Notes: generated by a model from the letters alone, not told the origin. DNA of 64,000 nt from Ancylobacter sp. Lp-2 (GCF_020523795.1 NZ_JAJALI010000013.1:1-64000), one strand, 5' to 3'. Shown: positions 7,898-17,407, counted from the first letter of the stretch. Translations and numbers: made by a program.

Positions 7898-8530
7898 ATG
7901 ACGGACAAGGAACGTACCGCGCCGGCAGCGCGGCCGGAGGGCAATCCGCTGGCCCGGCGGCTGGAGCCGCCGGTTCGCTGGATGCAGATTGCCATGGGCT
8001 GGTGCCTGGTAGGCATCTGCCTCGCCACGACATATGAAATCCTGGCCCGACGCCTGTTCGGCTCCTCGATCCAGGGGGTGAACGAGGTGGGCGCCTATCT
8101 GCTGGCGATCGCCAGCACCTGGGGCTTCTCGGCGGCGCTGCTGCAGCGCGCGCATTCGCGGGTCGATTTCCTGTTCCAGTATTTTCCGCCGCTCCTGCAG
8201 TCGGTGCTGAACATGCTGGCCAGCGTGTCATTGGCCGGCCTCGCCATCTTCTCTGCCTGGCAGGGATGGCGGGTGCTGTCCGATACGCTGCGCTGGCAGG
8301 CGCACGCCGCGACCCCGCTGCAGACGCCGCTATGGATCCCGCAATCGCTCTGGCTGGCCGGGCTGGTCATCTTCGCCGGGGTGGCGGCGGCCTTCGCGGC
8401 CCATGCCCTTATCCTGATGTTCACCGACCGGCGCCGGCTCGACCGCTTCTACGGGCCCCCCTCGCTCAAGGAGCAGATCGAGATCGAGACGCAAGGCACG
8501 CTGCCGAGCGACGGCCGGGCGGTGCTGTGA
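7898..8530 (+). CDS. TRAP transporter small membrane subunit (DctQ)
   Basis: A 210-residue integral membrane protein with four hydrophobic segments: near residues 28-48 (WMQIAMGWCLVGICL), 65-85, 105-125 and 155-185. This is the DctQ topology. The C-terminal ~30 residues are a cytoplasmic tail (PPSLKEQIEIET). The start at 7898 is chosen by family length; ATG 7883 is also possible and neither has a strong ribosome site. Its TGA overlaps the dctM ATG (TGATG), indicating coupled translation. Confidence 0.85.
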   Translation: MTDKERTAPAARPEGNPLARRLEPPVRWMQIAMGWCLVGICLATTYEILARRLFGSSIQGVNEVGAYLLAIASTWGFSAALLQRAHSRVDFLFQYFPPLLQSVLNMLASVSLAGLAIFSAWQGWRVLSDTLRWQAHAATPLQTPLWIPQSLWLAGLVIFAGVAAAFAAHALILMFTDRRRLDRFYGPPSLKEQIEIETQGTLPSDGRAVL

Positions 8531-9837
8531 TGATCAGCATTACCATCGTCGTTCTCGGCTTCCTGGTGATGATCGCCCTGCTGTTTCTGGGGCTTCACGT
8601 CGCCACCGCGCTGTTCCTCACCGCCGTCACCGCCATCGTCGTCTATTTCGACGGCGTGCATCTGCGGATGTATGGCAGCCAGCTCTGGAGCTCGATGGAG
8701 GACTACATCCTCCTGTCGATCCCGCTCTACATCCTGCTCGGCGAAATCCTCGTGCGCAGCGGCATGACCGACAAGATGTACGGGGCGCTGGCGCCGTGGC
8801 TCAACAAGCTGCCCGGCGGCCTGCTGCACACCAATATCGGCGCCTCGGCGATCTTCTCGGCCGTCTCGGGCTCGTCGGTCTCCACCGCGGCGACCATCAC
8901 CACCGTCGCCCTGCCCTCGTTCAAGAAGCGCCGCTATGACGAACGGCTGGTGCTGGGCTCCATCGCGGCGGGCGCCTCGCTCGGCAATCTCATCCCGCCG
9001 GGCATCGCCTTCATCATCTATGCCTCGCTGACCAACACCTCGGTCGGCCAGCTCTATGCAGCCGCCATGCTGCCGAGCCTCATCCTCACCGTCCTGTTCA
9101 TGGCGGTCATCGCGGTGATTTGCCTGCTGCGCCCCGATCTCGCCGGCGCGAGGGAAGAGGGCGTGCCGCTTGGCGAGCGCCTGCGCCGCCTGGTCGATCT
9201 CACCGGCCCGCTCGTGGTGTTCTCCATCATCATGGGCTCGGTCTACACCGGCTGGGCGACCGTGACGGAATCGGCGGCGCTCGCCGTCGTCGCCACCATG
9301 ATCATCGCGGGGGCACAGGGCCGGCTGAACATCGGCATGCTGCATGAATCCTTCATGGCGACGGCCAGTCTCACCGCCATCACCATGCTGATCCTCGCGG
9401 TGGCGTTCTATCTGAACTACGCGCTCGGCCTGCTCGGCATCACCCAGACGCTCAGCACTTGGGTCGCCGGCCTCGGCACCGAGCCGATGACCTTGAAATG
9501 GGTCCTCGCGGTGTTCTACCTGCTCCTCGGCGTGTTCTTCGAAACGCTGCCGATGATGGTCGGCACGGTGCCGATCCTGTTCCCGATCATCGTCGCCGTG
9601 GGCATCGACCCGGTCTGGTTCGGCGTCTTTATCGTGCTGATGTGCGAGATGTCGCTGTTGAGCCCGCCCGTCGGCATGACGCTCTACGTCATCCAGACCG
9701 TCCGCAAGGAGGGCAATATCGGCACCGTCTTCGCGGGCACCATTCCGTTCGTCGCGGCGATGATGCTGATGACCGCGCTGCTGATCCACTTTCCGCAAAT
9801 GGCCAGCTGGGCGAGCGCCGCGCTGCCCGGCAACTGA
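8530..9837 (+). CDS. TRAP transporter large membrane subunit (DctM)
   Basis: A 435-residue membrane protein with about twelve transmembrane helices and DctM hallmarks: the early LGLHVATALFLT, the IPLYILLGEIL segment, SGSSVSTAATI and GASLGNLIPPGIAFIIYASLT. It is the sodium-driven permease of a TRAP system, working with DctQ and the upstream DctP. The start overlaps the dctQ stop. The predicted uptake direction is inward, as for all known TRAP systems. Confidence 0.9.
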   Translation: MISITIVVLGFLVMIALLFLGLHVATALFLTAVTAIVVYFDGVHLRMYGSQLWSSMEDYILLSIPLYILLGEILVRSGMTDKMYGALAPWLNKLPGGLLHTNIGASAIFSAVSGSSVSTAATITTVALPSFKKRRYDERLVLGSIAAGASLGNLIPPGIAFIIYASLTNTSVGQLYAAAMLPSLILTVLFMAVIAVICLLRPDLAGAREEGVPLGERLRRLVDLTGPLVVFSIIMGSVYTGWATVTESAALAVVATMIIAGAQGRLNIGMLHESFMATASLTAITMLILAVAFYLNYALGLLGITQTLSTWVAGLGTEPMTLKWVLAVFYLLLGVFFETLPMMVGTVPILFPIIVAVGIDPVWFGVFIVLMCEMSLLSPPVGMTLYVIQTVRKEGNIGTVFAGTIPFVAAMMLMTALLIHFPQMASWASAALPGN

Positions 9838-9914
9838 CGCCGGACAACGGCAATGGCGGACGCGCGAGGCGATGTCGCGCGCCCGACAGACTGTCGCGTA
9901 CAAGGGAAATCTCC

Positions 9915-10421
9915 ATGCAAGACACGACCGCGCTCGGCGCCGGCGATCAGGCGACCTTCATCGCGAGATATGCCGACCTGTTCGAGCATTCTCCCTGGGT
10001 GGCGTCCCGCGCCTGGCGCCCGGAGGGTTTCGACAGCCCAGCCGCCATGCTCGACACGATGATGGCGGTGGTCGCGGCGGCCTCCGAGAGCGAGCAGACG
10101 AGCTTGCTTTGCGCGCATCCCGAACTCGCCGGGCGCGAGGCGCAGGCTGGCGAACTCACGCAGGATTCGGCGCTTGAACAGGCCGGCGCGGGTCTAAACC
10201 GCCTCGAGCCGCGCGAGTTCGAGGAAATGCGCCGGTTGAACGCCCTCTATCTCGCCCGGCACGGCTTCCCGTTCATTGTCTGCGTCCGGCACTACACCAA
10301 ACGCGGAATTCTCGCCGAGCTGGACAGGCGCAGCCGCCGCGTAACCTCCCTGGAGCGCGAGGAAGCCTTTGCCCAGATCGGCTTCATCGCGCGTGCTCGG
10401 CTGGAACCTCGTCTGGAGTAG
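9915..10421 (+). CDS. uraD: OHCU decarboxylase-like protein
   Basis: A 168-residue protein matching 2-oxo-4-hydroxy-4-carboxy-5-ureidoimidazoline decarboxylase, which makes S-allantoin in urate breakdown. Visible signatures are AHPELAG (catalytic His68), LTQDSALEQAGAGL and the HGFPFIVCV segment. The start at 9915 follows AAGGGAAAT. It is 77 bp downstream of dctM and probably in the same operon. No urate hydroxylase or HIU hydrolase is present here, so either those genes are elsewhere or the enzyme serves a related ureide pathway linked to the transporter. Confidence 0.85.
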   Translation: MQDTTALGAGDQATFIARYADLFEHSPWVASRAWRPEGFDSPAAMLDTMMAVVAAASESEQTSLLCAHPELAGREAQAGELTQDSALEQAGAGLNRLEPREFEEMRRLNALYLARHGFPFIVCVRHYTKRGILAELDRRSRRVTSLEREEAFAQIGFIARARLEPRLE

Positions 10422-10533
10422 CGAGCTGGCGACACGCGTCCTGGTCGGGAAGACTTCTGCCGTCATGCCCGATGTCGGCGACATGACCGTCCGGGGCGCG
10501 ACGAGAAACCGAGACAGCGGTGTTACGTCGCTC

Positions 10534-11844
10534 TCAGAACGCCAGCAGATTGTCGCGCAGATGCGCGTGCTCATAGGCCTTGCGCGCCAGGCCCCGCCGC
10601 TGCAGGGCCGGCACCAGCCCGTCGGTGATGGTGGCGATGGAGCGGCGGCTCACATCCGGCAGCACGATGAGGAAGCCATCGCCGCCGACCTCCTCCATGA
10701 TCTCGCGCATCTGATCCGCCGCGCTGTCCGGCGTGCCGACCACATCCACGCAATAGCCGACGCTGCTATTGGCGATCACCGCCTCGCGCAGCGTGTTCTT
10801 GCCCGCGCGGATGAGGAAGTTCTGCAGCGTGGATTGCGTCCCGTTGGTGCTGAGTTCGCCGACCGGCGCGTCGAGGTCGAAGGCGGAGAAGTCGATATTC
10901 ACCGCCCAGCCGAGGCGCGCGAGACGCGTCTCGATGTTCTGCACCGCCTGGATGCCGCGCTGGTCGGCATACCAGCGCGCCTGCTCCTCGGTCTCGGCGA
11001 TGATCGGCGAGAGCAGGAACAGCAGCTTGCAGCTGTCGGGATCGCGTCCCAACGCCGCCATCTGGGCGCGGACTTCCTGCCGGTAGCGCTTCATGTTCTC
11101 GATGCCGGTCGGCGCGGCGACGATGGTGTCGGCATGGGTGGCGGCGAAGGTCCGCCCGGTCGAGGATCCGCCAGCCTGGGCGATGACCGGCCGCCCCTGC
11201 GGGCACGGGCCGGAATTCAGCGGCCGGCGCGAGCTGTAATATTTCCCGGCATAGTCGATGGTACGCACCTTGGCGGGGTCGACCAGGATGCCGTTCTCAC
11301 GGTCGTCGCGAATGGCGCCGGGCTCCCACGAATCCCAGAGCTGCTTGACGACGGCGACGTACTCCTCGGCCATCTGGTAGCGCTCTTCATGATCAGCCAT
11401 GCCGTCGAGGCCGAAATTACGCGCCGCGAGGTCGGCGAAGCCGGTCACCAGGTTCCAGCCGGCGCGCCCGCCGGAAATCTGGTCGAGCGACCCGATGATG
11501 CGCGCGGTGAGATAGGGCGCATAGGCGAAGGTGGATAGCGTCGGCACGATGCCGAGCCGCTTCGTCGACGCCGCCAGCAGGGTGGCGACGACCGAGGGCT
11601 CCTGGCGTGGCACGCAGATGCCGTTGTTCAGGAAGATGTCGCGCGAGTTGTTCCAGCTCTCGCCGATGAAGATGGAGTCCTCGATCAGGAGATAGTCGAA
11701 GCAGGCCCGTTCGATGGCCCGCGCGAGATCGACGAATATCTCGGCACTCATCCAGTCGCTGCCGATATTTCCCGTCCACGGCTCGCCCCAGGCCTGCGCG
11801 CTCGATCCCTGAAGAAACCAGGACAGATGAAACGGGGACGGCAT
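10534..11844 (-). CDS. NtaA/DmoA-family FMN-dependent monooxygenase (copy 1)
   Basis: A 436-residue bacterial-luciferase-like monooxygenase of the NtaA/SnaA/DmoA group. Family features visible are FLQGSSAQAWGEPWTG at the start, DQISGGRAGWNLVTG, then the long segment around PVIAQAGGSSTGRTFAA. Such enzymes use FMNH2 from a separate reductase to cleave C-N or C-S bonds. GGAGAAGG lies just upstream of the ATG. It is co-linear in length and sequence with the copy at 16097-17407. It is transcribed away from the ABC genes together with copy 2. Substrate unknown. Confidence 0.85.
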   Translation of the reverse strand: MPSPFHLSWFLQGSSAQAWGEPWTGNIGSDWMSAEIFVDLARAIERACFDYLLIEDSIFIGESWNNSRDIFLNNGICVPRQEPSVVATLLAASTKRLGIVPTLSTFAYAPYLTARIIGSLDQISGGRAGWNLVTGFADLAARNFGLDGMADHEERYQMAEEYVAVVKQLWDSWEPGAIRDDRENGILVDPAKVRTIDYAGKYYSSRRPLNSGPCPQGRPVIAQAGGSSTGRTFAATHADTIVAAPTGIENMKRYRQEVRAQMAALGRDPDSCKLLFLLSPIIAETEEQARWYADQRGIQAVQNIETRLARLGWAVNIDFSAFDLDAPVGELSTNGTQSTLQNFLIRAGKNTLREAVIANSSVGYCVDVVGTPDSAADQMREIMEEVGGDGFLIVLPDVSRRSIATITDGLVPALQRRGLARKAYEHAHLRDNLLAF

Positions 11845-11985
11845 GACCTTCTCCTCACTTGTCGGCCGGACGCGCGCACAGCGGCGAGGTCCAAGGAATT
11901 CGACTGTCGATGGGGGTGCCCGGAATGGCGGGCGGCATGACGGGACGATGGTGGCCGGACCTCTCGTCCGGCCGGCGCCCTGACT

Positions 11986-13347
11986 TCAAGGCTTAGCGAC
12001 GGCCTGAGCCCGCCGGGCGGCGGCATGGCGACTGACCGGTCGACGCAGACCGAGATTTTCTCGCAATGTCGTGCCTTCGTAGTCCGTGCGGAAAAGGCCC
12101 CGGCGCTGCAATTCGGGCACGACCTCGGCGGTGAATTCCGCCAGGCTGTCCGGCAGCACCGGAAACGCCATCATGAAGCCGTCGGAGGCGCCGCTCTCGA
12201 CCCACGCCTCCATCTGGTCGGCCACCTGGACGGCGTCGCCGAAGAAGATGGCCTTGCTACGGTTGTAGCGCCTGCAGACCTCGCGCAGTGTCAGCCCCTG
12301 CCGGATGAGGCCGACGATCTCCTCGAAATAGACCTGATGATGGTTCGAGGAAGCGGGGATCCGGTCGAGCGGCACCGGCTCGTCCAGCGGCAGGTCCGAC
12401 AGATCGGTTTCGAGGTCGGTCTTCAGATAGAGGAGGCCGATGTCGATATGCACGTTCTCCTGCCAGAAGGCCCATTTCTCCCGAGCATGCTGCTCGTTCT
12501 CGCCGACCACGATCGAGACGCCGGAGAGGATCTTCAGCTCGTCCGGGTGGCGCCCGAACTTCGCCATGCGCCCCTTCAGGTCCCGATAGAACTGTATGGC
12601 CTCGTCGCGGGAGGCCCCTGTGCCGAAAACCACCTCCGCCGTCTCGGCGGCGAGTTCCTTGCCGGCCTCGGAGGCACCGGCCTGGAAGATCACCGGGCTG
12701 CCCTGCGGCGGGCGCGCCATGTTGAGGCCGCCATGCACCTTGAAGAACTCGCCCTCATGGTCGAGCACGTGGAACTTCGCGGGGTCGAACATCCGCACAT
12801 TCGCCTTGTCGTAGATGAAGGCGTCGTCCTCCCAAGTGTCCCAGAGCCCGCGCACGATCTCGAAGAATTCCCGCGCCTTGGCATAGCGCCGGTCATGCGG
12901 CGGCAACCGGTCGAGGCCAAAATTGCGGGCGGCGTAGTCGTTCGCCGAGGTCACGACGTTCCAGGCGGCGCGGCCGTGACTGATATGGTCGAGCGAGGCG
13001 AACAGGCGCGCGACGTTGTAGGGCTCGTAGAAGCTGGTGGAGGCGGTAGCGCCGAGCCCGATATGCGAGGTCGCCCCGGCGATCGCGGACAGGAGCGTGA
13101 TCGGCTCCATCATGTTCATGTAGAGCGGGCCGCGCGTCCAGGCGTCGAGGTTCTCGGTACGGGCGGCGGGCGTGTCGGCCAGGAAGAAGAAGTCCAGCTT
13201 GCCGTCTTCCGCCATGCGGACGATCCGCCGGAAGTAATCCACGTCGGTCGGCGCGCGGTCCTGCGCGCTCGGCAGCAGCCAGGCCGAGGAATGATAGCCG
13301 TTCGCCTCGAACAGGCCTCCGAGAACCATCTTCTTGCGCGACGACAT
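11986..13347 (-). CDS. NtaA/DmoA-family FMN-dependent monooxygenase (copy 2)
   Basis: A 453-residue enzyme of the same superfamily but a different branch. It starts LGGLFEANGYHSSAW and carries LDHISHGRAAWNVVTS, GSPVIFQAGASEAGKELAA and DGFMMAFPVLPDSL. The ATG at 13347 is preferred because AGAAGG lies upstream and the extra 33 residues of the longer frame look non-conserved. It is divergent from the binding-protein gene at 13565 and 141 bp upstream of copy 1 on the same strand. It probably oxidises a compound brought in by the adjacent transporter; no flavin reductase is encoded nearby. Confidence 0.85.
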   Translation of the reverse strand: MSSRKKMVLGGLFEANGYHSSAWLLPSAQDRAPTDVDYFRRIVRMAEDGKLDFFFLADTPAARTENLDAWTRGPLYMNMMEPITLLSAIAGATSHIGLGATASTSFYEPYNVARLFASLDHISHGRAAWNVVTSANDYAARNFGLDRLPPHDRRYAKAREFFEIVRGLWDTWEDDAFIYDKANVRMFDPAKFHVLDHEGEFFKVHGGLNMARPPQGSPVIFQAGASEAGKELAAETAEVVFGTGASRDEAIQFYRDLKGRMAKFGRHPDELKILSGVSIVVGENEQHAREKWAFWQENVHIDIGLLYLKTDLETDLSDLPLDEPVPLDRIPASSNHHQVYFEEIVGLIRQGLTLREVCRRYNRSKAIFFGDAVQVADQMEAWVESGASDGFMMAFPVLPDSLAEFTAEVVPELQRRGLFRTDYEGTTLRENLGLRRPVSRHAAARRAQAVAKP

Positions 13348-13564
13348 CGCCTTCTCGCTGTTCGGACATGGAAGATCGGGCATCCGGGCCGAAGCACCCG
13401 TGGCGACCGTCCCGTGCTCACGGTAGCCATGTCGCGGCGCGGGCACAGTACCTAACTAGGGTTATTGTTCCCCCGCGCCCCACCCCTGTGAAATGCCACA
13501 CCAATCGCAGCCGGCGTCTCAACCCGCCTCTGCGCACCAACAAGGCCAGCCAGGGGTTCCCGCC
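13348..13564. promoter_or_regulatory. Divergent promoter region, monooxygenase / ABC operon
   Basis: A 217-bp region between divergent starts. It includes a short A/T-rich stretch around 13450-13470 with the imperfect palindrome ACCTAACTAGGGT, which may hold promoter or operator elements. No exact consensus is recognised. Confidence 0.35.
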
Positions 13565-14422
13565 ATGAAGTCATCGATCGGAAAGGCCGTGCTCGCGGCC
13601 GTCATGCTTGTCTCGGCCGTCTCCGCCGGGCAGGCCAACTGCCTTGACGATATCAAGAAGGCGGGCGTCATCACCGCCGGCAACGGCCTGCTCGGCACCA
13701 AGCCGTTCGTGTGGAAGAACGAGGACGGCAGCTATGCCGGCTTCGAGTGGGAGATGTTCCAGGAGCTCGGCAAACGTCTCGGCGTCCCCAAGCAGGACTA
13801 CGTGATCACCGAATGGACCTCGCTGATCCCCGGCCTGAAGGTCGGCCGGTGGGACATCATCCTGTCCGGCATGGCCGCCACCCAGGAGCGTATCCAGGGC
13901 GCCGGCATCACCTTCTCCAAGCCGTACTTCCTGCTTTACGACTATGTGATCGTGCCCAAGGGCTCCCCCATCAAGTCGATGGACGACCTGAAGGGCAAGA
14001 CGCTGGCCTCGACGCTCGGCACCATGGATTCGCTGAACGCCCACAACCTCGTCGCCCAGGGCAAGGCCGCCAAGGTCCAGGACTTCAACGATTTCGGCGC
14101 CCCCTTCCTCGCCCTGCGCAACGGCCAGGTCGACGCGGTGGTGATGGACCAGGCGACGATGCAGGCCCAGATCGAGACGATGGGCGACCTGCGCCAGCTC
14201 GGCGAGCCAATCTTCTACCAGTCCAAGCCCGAATGGGCCGAAGCCGAGGCCAAGGCGGACTACATCCTCGGCGGCACCTCCATTGGCGTGCGCAAGGAAT
14301 GCCCGGAGCTGCTGACCGCGGTCAACGACGCCCTCACCGCGATGGATGCCGATGGCACGCGCAAGGCGATCCTGTCGAAATACGGCGCGTGGGCGGAGTA
14401 CCAGGCCAAGACGACCAAATGA
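13565..14422 (+). CDS. ABC transporter substrate-binding protein, polar amino-acid type
   Basis: A 285-residue family-3 solute-binding protein with a signal peptide (about residues 1-22). The typical opening is DDIKKAGVITAGN. Further signatures are GFEWEMFQELGKRLGV, GRWDIILSGMAATQERI and MDDLKGKTLASTLGT. It feeds the permease at 14480 and ATPase at 15193. Family members carry amino acids and also sulfur-containing compounds. The flanking flavin monooxygenases suggest an amino-acid-like or organosulfur ligand, which is inference. Confidence 0.85.
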   Translation: MKSSIGKAVLAAVMLVSAVSAGQANCLDDIKKAGVITAGNGLLGTKPFVWKNEDGSYAGFEWEMFQELGKRLGVPKQDYVITEWTSLIPGLKVGRWDIILSGMAATQERIQGAGITFSKPYFLLYDYVIVPKGSPIKSMDDLKGKTLASTLGTMDSLNAHNLVAQGKAAKVQDFNDFGAPFLALRNGQVDAVVMDQATMQAQIETMGDLRQLGEPIFYQSKPEWAEAEAKADYILGGTSIGVRKECPELLTAVNDALTAMDADGTRKAILSKYGAWAEYQAKTTK

Positions 14423-14479
14423 TGCGTCAAGTGATGCGATACGTAGCGCGACACGTCATGCGAGCGGAGAAGACCATCT

Positions 14480-15196
14480 ATGTATGAGTTCTTCTTCGTG
14501 CTGATCCCGCGCTACTTTCCCTTCCTGCTCGAGGGTGCGGTCGTCACCCTCGAGCTGTCCTTCCTCAGCATGGCCTTCGGGCTGGTGCTGGGGATGGCGG
14601 TGGCGCTGGGCCGGCTGAGTGGGCGCAAATGGCTCGAATGGCCGCTGGCCGCCTATGTCGAGATCTGGCGGGACGTGCCGCTCATCGTGCAGTTGCTGGT
14701 GATCTATTTCACCCTGCCGAGCATCGGCCTCACCCTGCCCGCCTTCTGGGCCGGCGTGCTCGGCCTCGGCCTCAACCTCGCCGCCTATCTCTCGGAGGTG
14801 TTTCGCGCCGCCATTCTCTCGATCGATCCGGGCCAGCGCGCCGCCGGCCTATCGATCGGCATGTCGCGGCTGATGATCTTCTACCGCATTACCCTGCCGC
14901 TGGCGCTGCGCATCGCGATCCCGACGGTCGGCGGCTATTTCATCGCGCTCCTGAAGGACTCATCCCTCGTCTCGTTCATTTCCGTCAATGAATTGCTGCG
15001 GAATGGCACGATCGTCATTTCAAATACGTTCAGGAACATGGAAGTCTACATGATGGTGGCGATCATCTATTTCGTGATGAGCTTCGTCGCCTCGCTCCTC
15101 GTCCGCCATATCGAGCAGCGGCTGACCCCTCGTCATCTCAGGCGAAAGCAACGTGGCAGCAAAGCGCTCGCGGCCCGGCCGGCGGTGATGCCATGA
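14480..15196 (+). CDS. ABC transporter permease, His/Glu/Gln/Arg family
   Basis: A 238-residue membrane protein with about five transmembrane helices and the conserved cytoplasmic loop RAAGLSIGMSRLMIFYRITLP (the EAA-type motif), which contacts the ATPase. EIWRDVPLIVQLLVIYF near residue 60 is characteristic of polar amino-acid permeases. Only one permease gene is present, so the transporter probably uses a homodimer. Its end overlaps the ATPase start by four bases (ATGA). Confidence 0.9.
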   Translation: MYEFFFVLIPRYFPFLLEGAVVTLELSFLSMAFGLVLGMAVALGRLSGRKWLEWPLAAYVEIWRDVPLIVQLLVIYFTLPSIGLTLPAFWAGVLGLGLNLAAYLSEVFRAAILSIDPGQRAAGLSIGMSRLMIFYRITLPLALRIAIPTVGGYFIALLKDSSLVSFISVNELLRNGTIVISNTFRNMEVYMMVAIIYFVMSFVASLLVRHIEQRLTPRHLRRKQRGSKALAARPAVMP

Positions 15197-16017
15197 GCGC
15201 ACGAATCCTCACCACGGAAGCACCGGCTCCCGGTATCACCGCCGAGCCCGTGCCCGCAAAGCCGCTGCTGCAGGTGCGTGCCCTGCACAAGTCGTTCGGC
15301 GGCGTCAACGTGCTCAGGGGCGTCGACCTCACGGTCAATCCCGGCGAGGTCTCCTTCGTCATCGGCCCCTCCGGCGGGGGAAAGTCGACGCTGATCCGCT
15401 GCATCAACTTCCTCGAAACGCCCAATGCCGGCGAGATCACCTTCGACGGGCGCCTGCTGTGCCGCGAGGAAGGCAACGTCTTCAAGATGGAACCGGAGCG
15501 GGTCCTGCGCGCCGCGCGCAGCGAGATGCCGATGGTGTTCCAGCACTTCAACCTGTTCTCCCACCGCACCGTGCTGGAGAACGTGATCGAAGGCCCGGTC
15601 ATGGTGAAGCGCTGGCCGCGCGACGAGGCTATCGCGCATGCCGAGAAGCTGCTCGCCGAGGTCGGCCTCGCCGACAAGGCCGATCGCTATCCCGACGAGT
15701 TGTCCGGCGGCCAGAAGCAGCGCGTCGCCATTGCCCGGGCGCTGGCCATGCGGCCGAAGCTGATCCTGTTCGACGAGCCGACCTCGGCGCTCGACCCCGA
15801 GCTCGTCTCCGGCATCCTGGACACGATCCGTGCCCTCGCCGAGCAGGGCATGACGCTCATCATCGTCAGCCACGAAATGGGCTTCGCCCGGCGTCTCGCC
15901 GACGTGGTGCATTTCATCGCCGACGGCACCATCGTGGAATCGGGGCCGCCCGCCCGGATCTTCGACAATCCGGACAATCCCCGCCTCGCCACCTTCATCC
16001 GTTCCATCCTGCATTGA
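15193..16017 (+). CDS. ABC transporter ATP-binding protein, polar amino-acid type
   Basis: A 274-residue ATPase with Walker A GPSGGGKST, signature LSGGQKQR, Walker B LILFDEPTSALD and the switch His in IIVSHEMGF. It energises the 13565/14480 transporter. An N-terminal extension of about 25 residues precedes the usual start of the fold. It overlaps the permease gene by four bases and is followed 79 bp later by monooxygenase copy 3, so the four genes probably form one operon. Confidence 0.92.
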   Translation: MSARILTTEAPAPGITAEPVPAKPLLQVRALHKSFGGVNVLRGVDLTVNPGEVSFVIGPSGGGKSTLIRCINFLETPNAGEITFDGRLLCREEGNVFKMEPERVLRAARSEMPMVFQHFNLFSHRTVLENVIEGPVMVKRWPRDEAIAHAEKLLAEVGLADKADRYPDELSGGQKQRVAIARALAMRPKLILFDEPTSALDPELVSGILDTIRALAEQGMTLIIVSHEMGFARRLADVVHFIADGTIVESGPPARIFDNPDNPRLATFIRSILH

Positions 16018-16096
16018 GGCGGCGTGCGCCGTGGCGGGCGCCGCCCTCTGTTTGCCGCGCCTCGCCGGCCCGGCCCAGCATTCGGAATTTCTCGAC

Positions 16097-17407
16097 ATGT
16101 CGCAGCCCTTTCACCTCGGCCTGTTCCTTCAAGGCTCCAGCATCCAGGCGTGGGGTACGCCGTGGACCGGCCGCATCGCCGAAACCTGGATGAAGCCGGA
16201 CCTGTTCATCGACATCGCTCGGGCGCTGGAGCGGGCGTGCTTCGACTACATCCTGCTGGAGGACGGCCCCTATATCGGCGAGAGCTTCGGCGGTTCGCGC
16301 GAGATCTATCTACGCAACGGCATCTCCGTCCCCCGCCAGGACCCGGCGGTGGTGGCCGCTCTCATGACCGCCGCGACCCGCCATATCGGCATCGTGCCGA
16401 CGCTCGCCACCTACGTTCACCACCCCTTCGTCGTCGCCCGGCAGATCGCCACGCTCGATCAGGTTTCCGGCGGCCGGGCGGGCTGGAACATGGTCACCGG
16501 CAGTTCCAAATTCGCCTTCCAGAATTTCGGCTACGAGGAACTGACCAAACACGACCTGCGCTACGAGATGGCCGACGAATATATCGAGATCGTCGAGCAG
16601 CTCTGGGGTTCGTGGGATGCCGACGCCATTGTCGCCGACGAGGCCAATGGTGTGCTGATCGACCATGAGCGCGTCCGCCAGATCGACTTCAAGGGCAAGT
16701 ATTTCAGCTCCCGCGGCCCGCTGAATTGCGGGCCTGCCCCGCAGGGACGCCCGGTGATCGCGCAGGCGGGCGGCTCGCCGCGCGGACGGCAATTCGCCGC
16801 CCAGCATGCCGACACCGTGGTGACGAGCGTGGTCGGCGTCGACGACATGCGGGCCTATAGGGACGATGTGCGCCAGCGCATGGTCGCCGCCGGCCGGGAC
16901 CCCGACACCTGCAAGGTCATGTTCCTGGTCACGCCGATCATCGCCCCCAGCATGGCCGATGCGCGGGCGATCCAGGCCGAGCGGCGGGCACAGGCCGCCA
17001 AGCAGAGCGACCTGAAGCTCGCCTTCCTCGGCAAGATCACCAATATCGATTTCACCAAGCTCGATCTCGACCAACCGGTGGGCAGCCTGACGACCGAGGG
17101 GCACCAGCAGTTGCTCGACGACTTCATCCGGCAGGCGGGCAAGAAGACGCTGCGCGAGGCGATCACCGCCTTTACCCATGATGGCGACGGTGTCGAGTTG
17201 CTAGGCTCACCCGACGATATCGCCGAGCAGATGGGCGAGGTGATGCAGGCGGTCGGCGGCGACGGCTTCCTGTTCTCGCTGCCCAATCTCCACCGCCGCA
17301 CCGTCGCCGAGATCGAGGACGGCCTCGTGCCGGCGCTGCAGAAGCGCGGCCTGATGCGCAAGGCTTACGCACACGCGCATTTTCGCGACAATTTGCTGGA
17401 GTTCTAG
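16097..17407 (+). CDS. NtaA/DmoA-family FMN-dependent monooxygenase (copy 3)
   Basis: A 436-residue luciferase-like monooxygenase nearly co-linear with copy 1. It has FLQGSSIQAWGTPWTG, DQVSGGRAGWNMVTG and PVIAQAGGSPRGRQFAA, and ends in the same HAHFRDNLLEF-type tail. The two are paralogues that arose by duplication or paired recruitment. The start at 16097 matches the start of copy 1; an ATG 22 codons earlier gives a non-homologous extension. It lies downstream of the ABC operon in the same direction. It needs reduced FMN from a reductase not encoded in this region. Confidence 0.86.
   Translation: MSQPFHLGLFLQGSSIQAWGTPWTGRIAETWMKPDLFIDIARALERACFDYILLEDGPYIGESFGGSREIYLRNGISVPRQDPAVVAALMTAATRHIGIVPTLATYVHHPFVVARQIATLDQVSGGRAGWNMVTGSSKFAFQNFGYEELTKHDLRYEMADEYIEIVEQLWGSWDADAIVADEANGVLIDHERVRQIDFKGKYFSSRGPLNCGPAPQGRPVIAQAGGSPRGRQFAAQHADTVVTSVVGVDDMRAYRDDVRQRMVAAGRDPDTCKVMFLVTPIIAPSMADARAIQAERRAQAAKQSDLKLAFLGKITNIDFTKLDLDQPVGSLTTEGHQQLLDDFIRQAGKKTLREAITAFTHDGDGVELLGSPDDIAEQMGEVMQAVGGDGFLFSLPNLHRRTVAEIEDGLVPALQKRGLMRKAYAHAHFRDNLLEF

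Noticed and set aside
6502..9903. Long minus-strand frames opposite the TRAP genes
   Set aside because: They are rich in Arg, Gly, His and Asp with no domain, as expected for antisense frames of GC-rich genes; dctPQM are strongly supported on the other strand.
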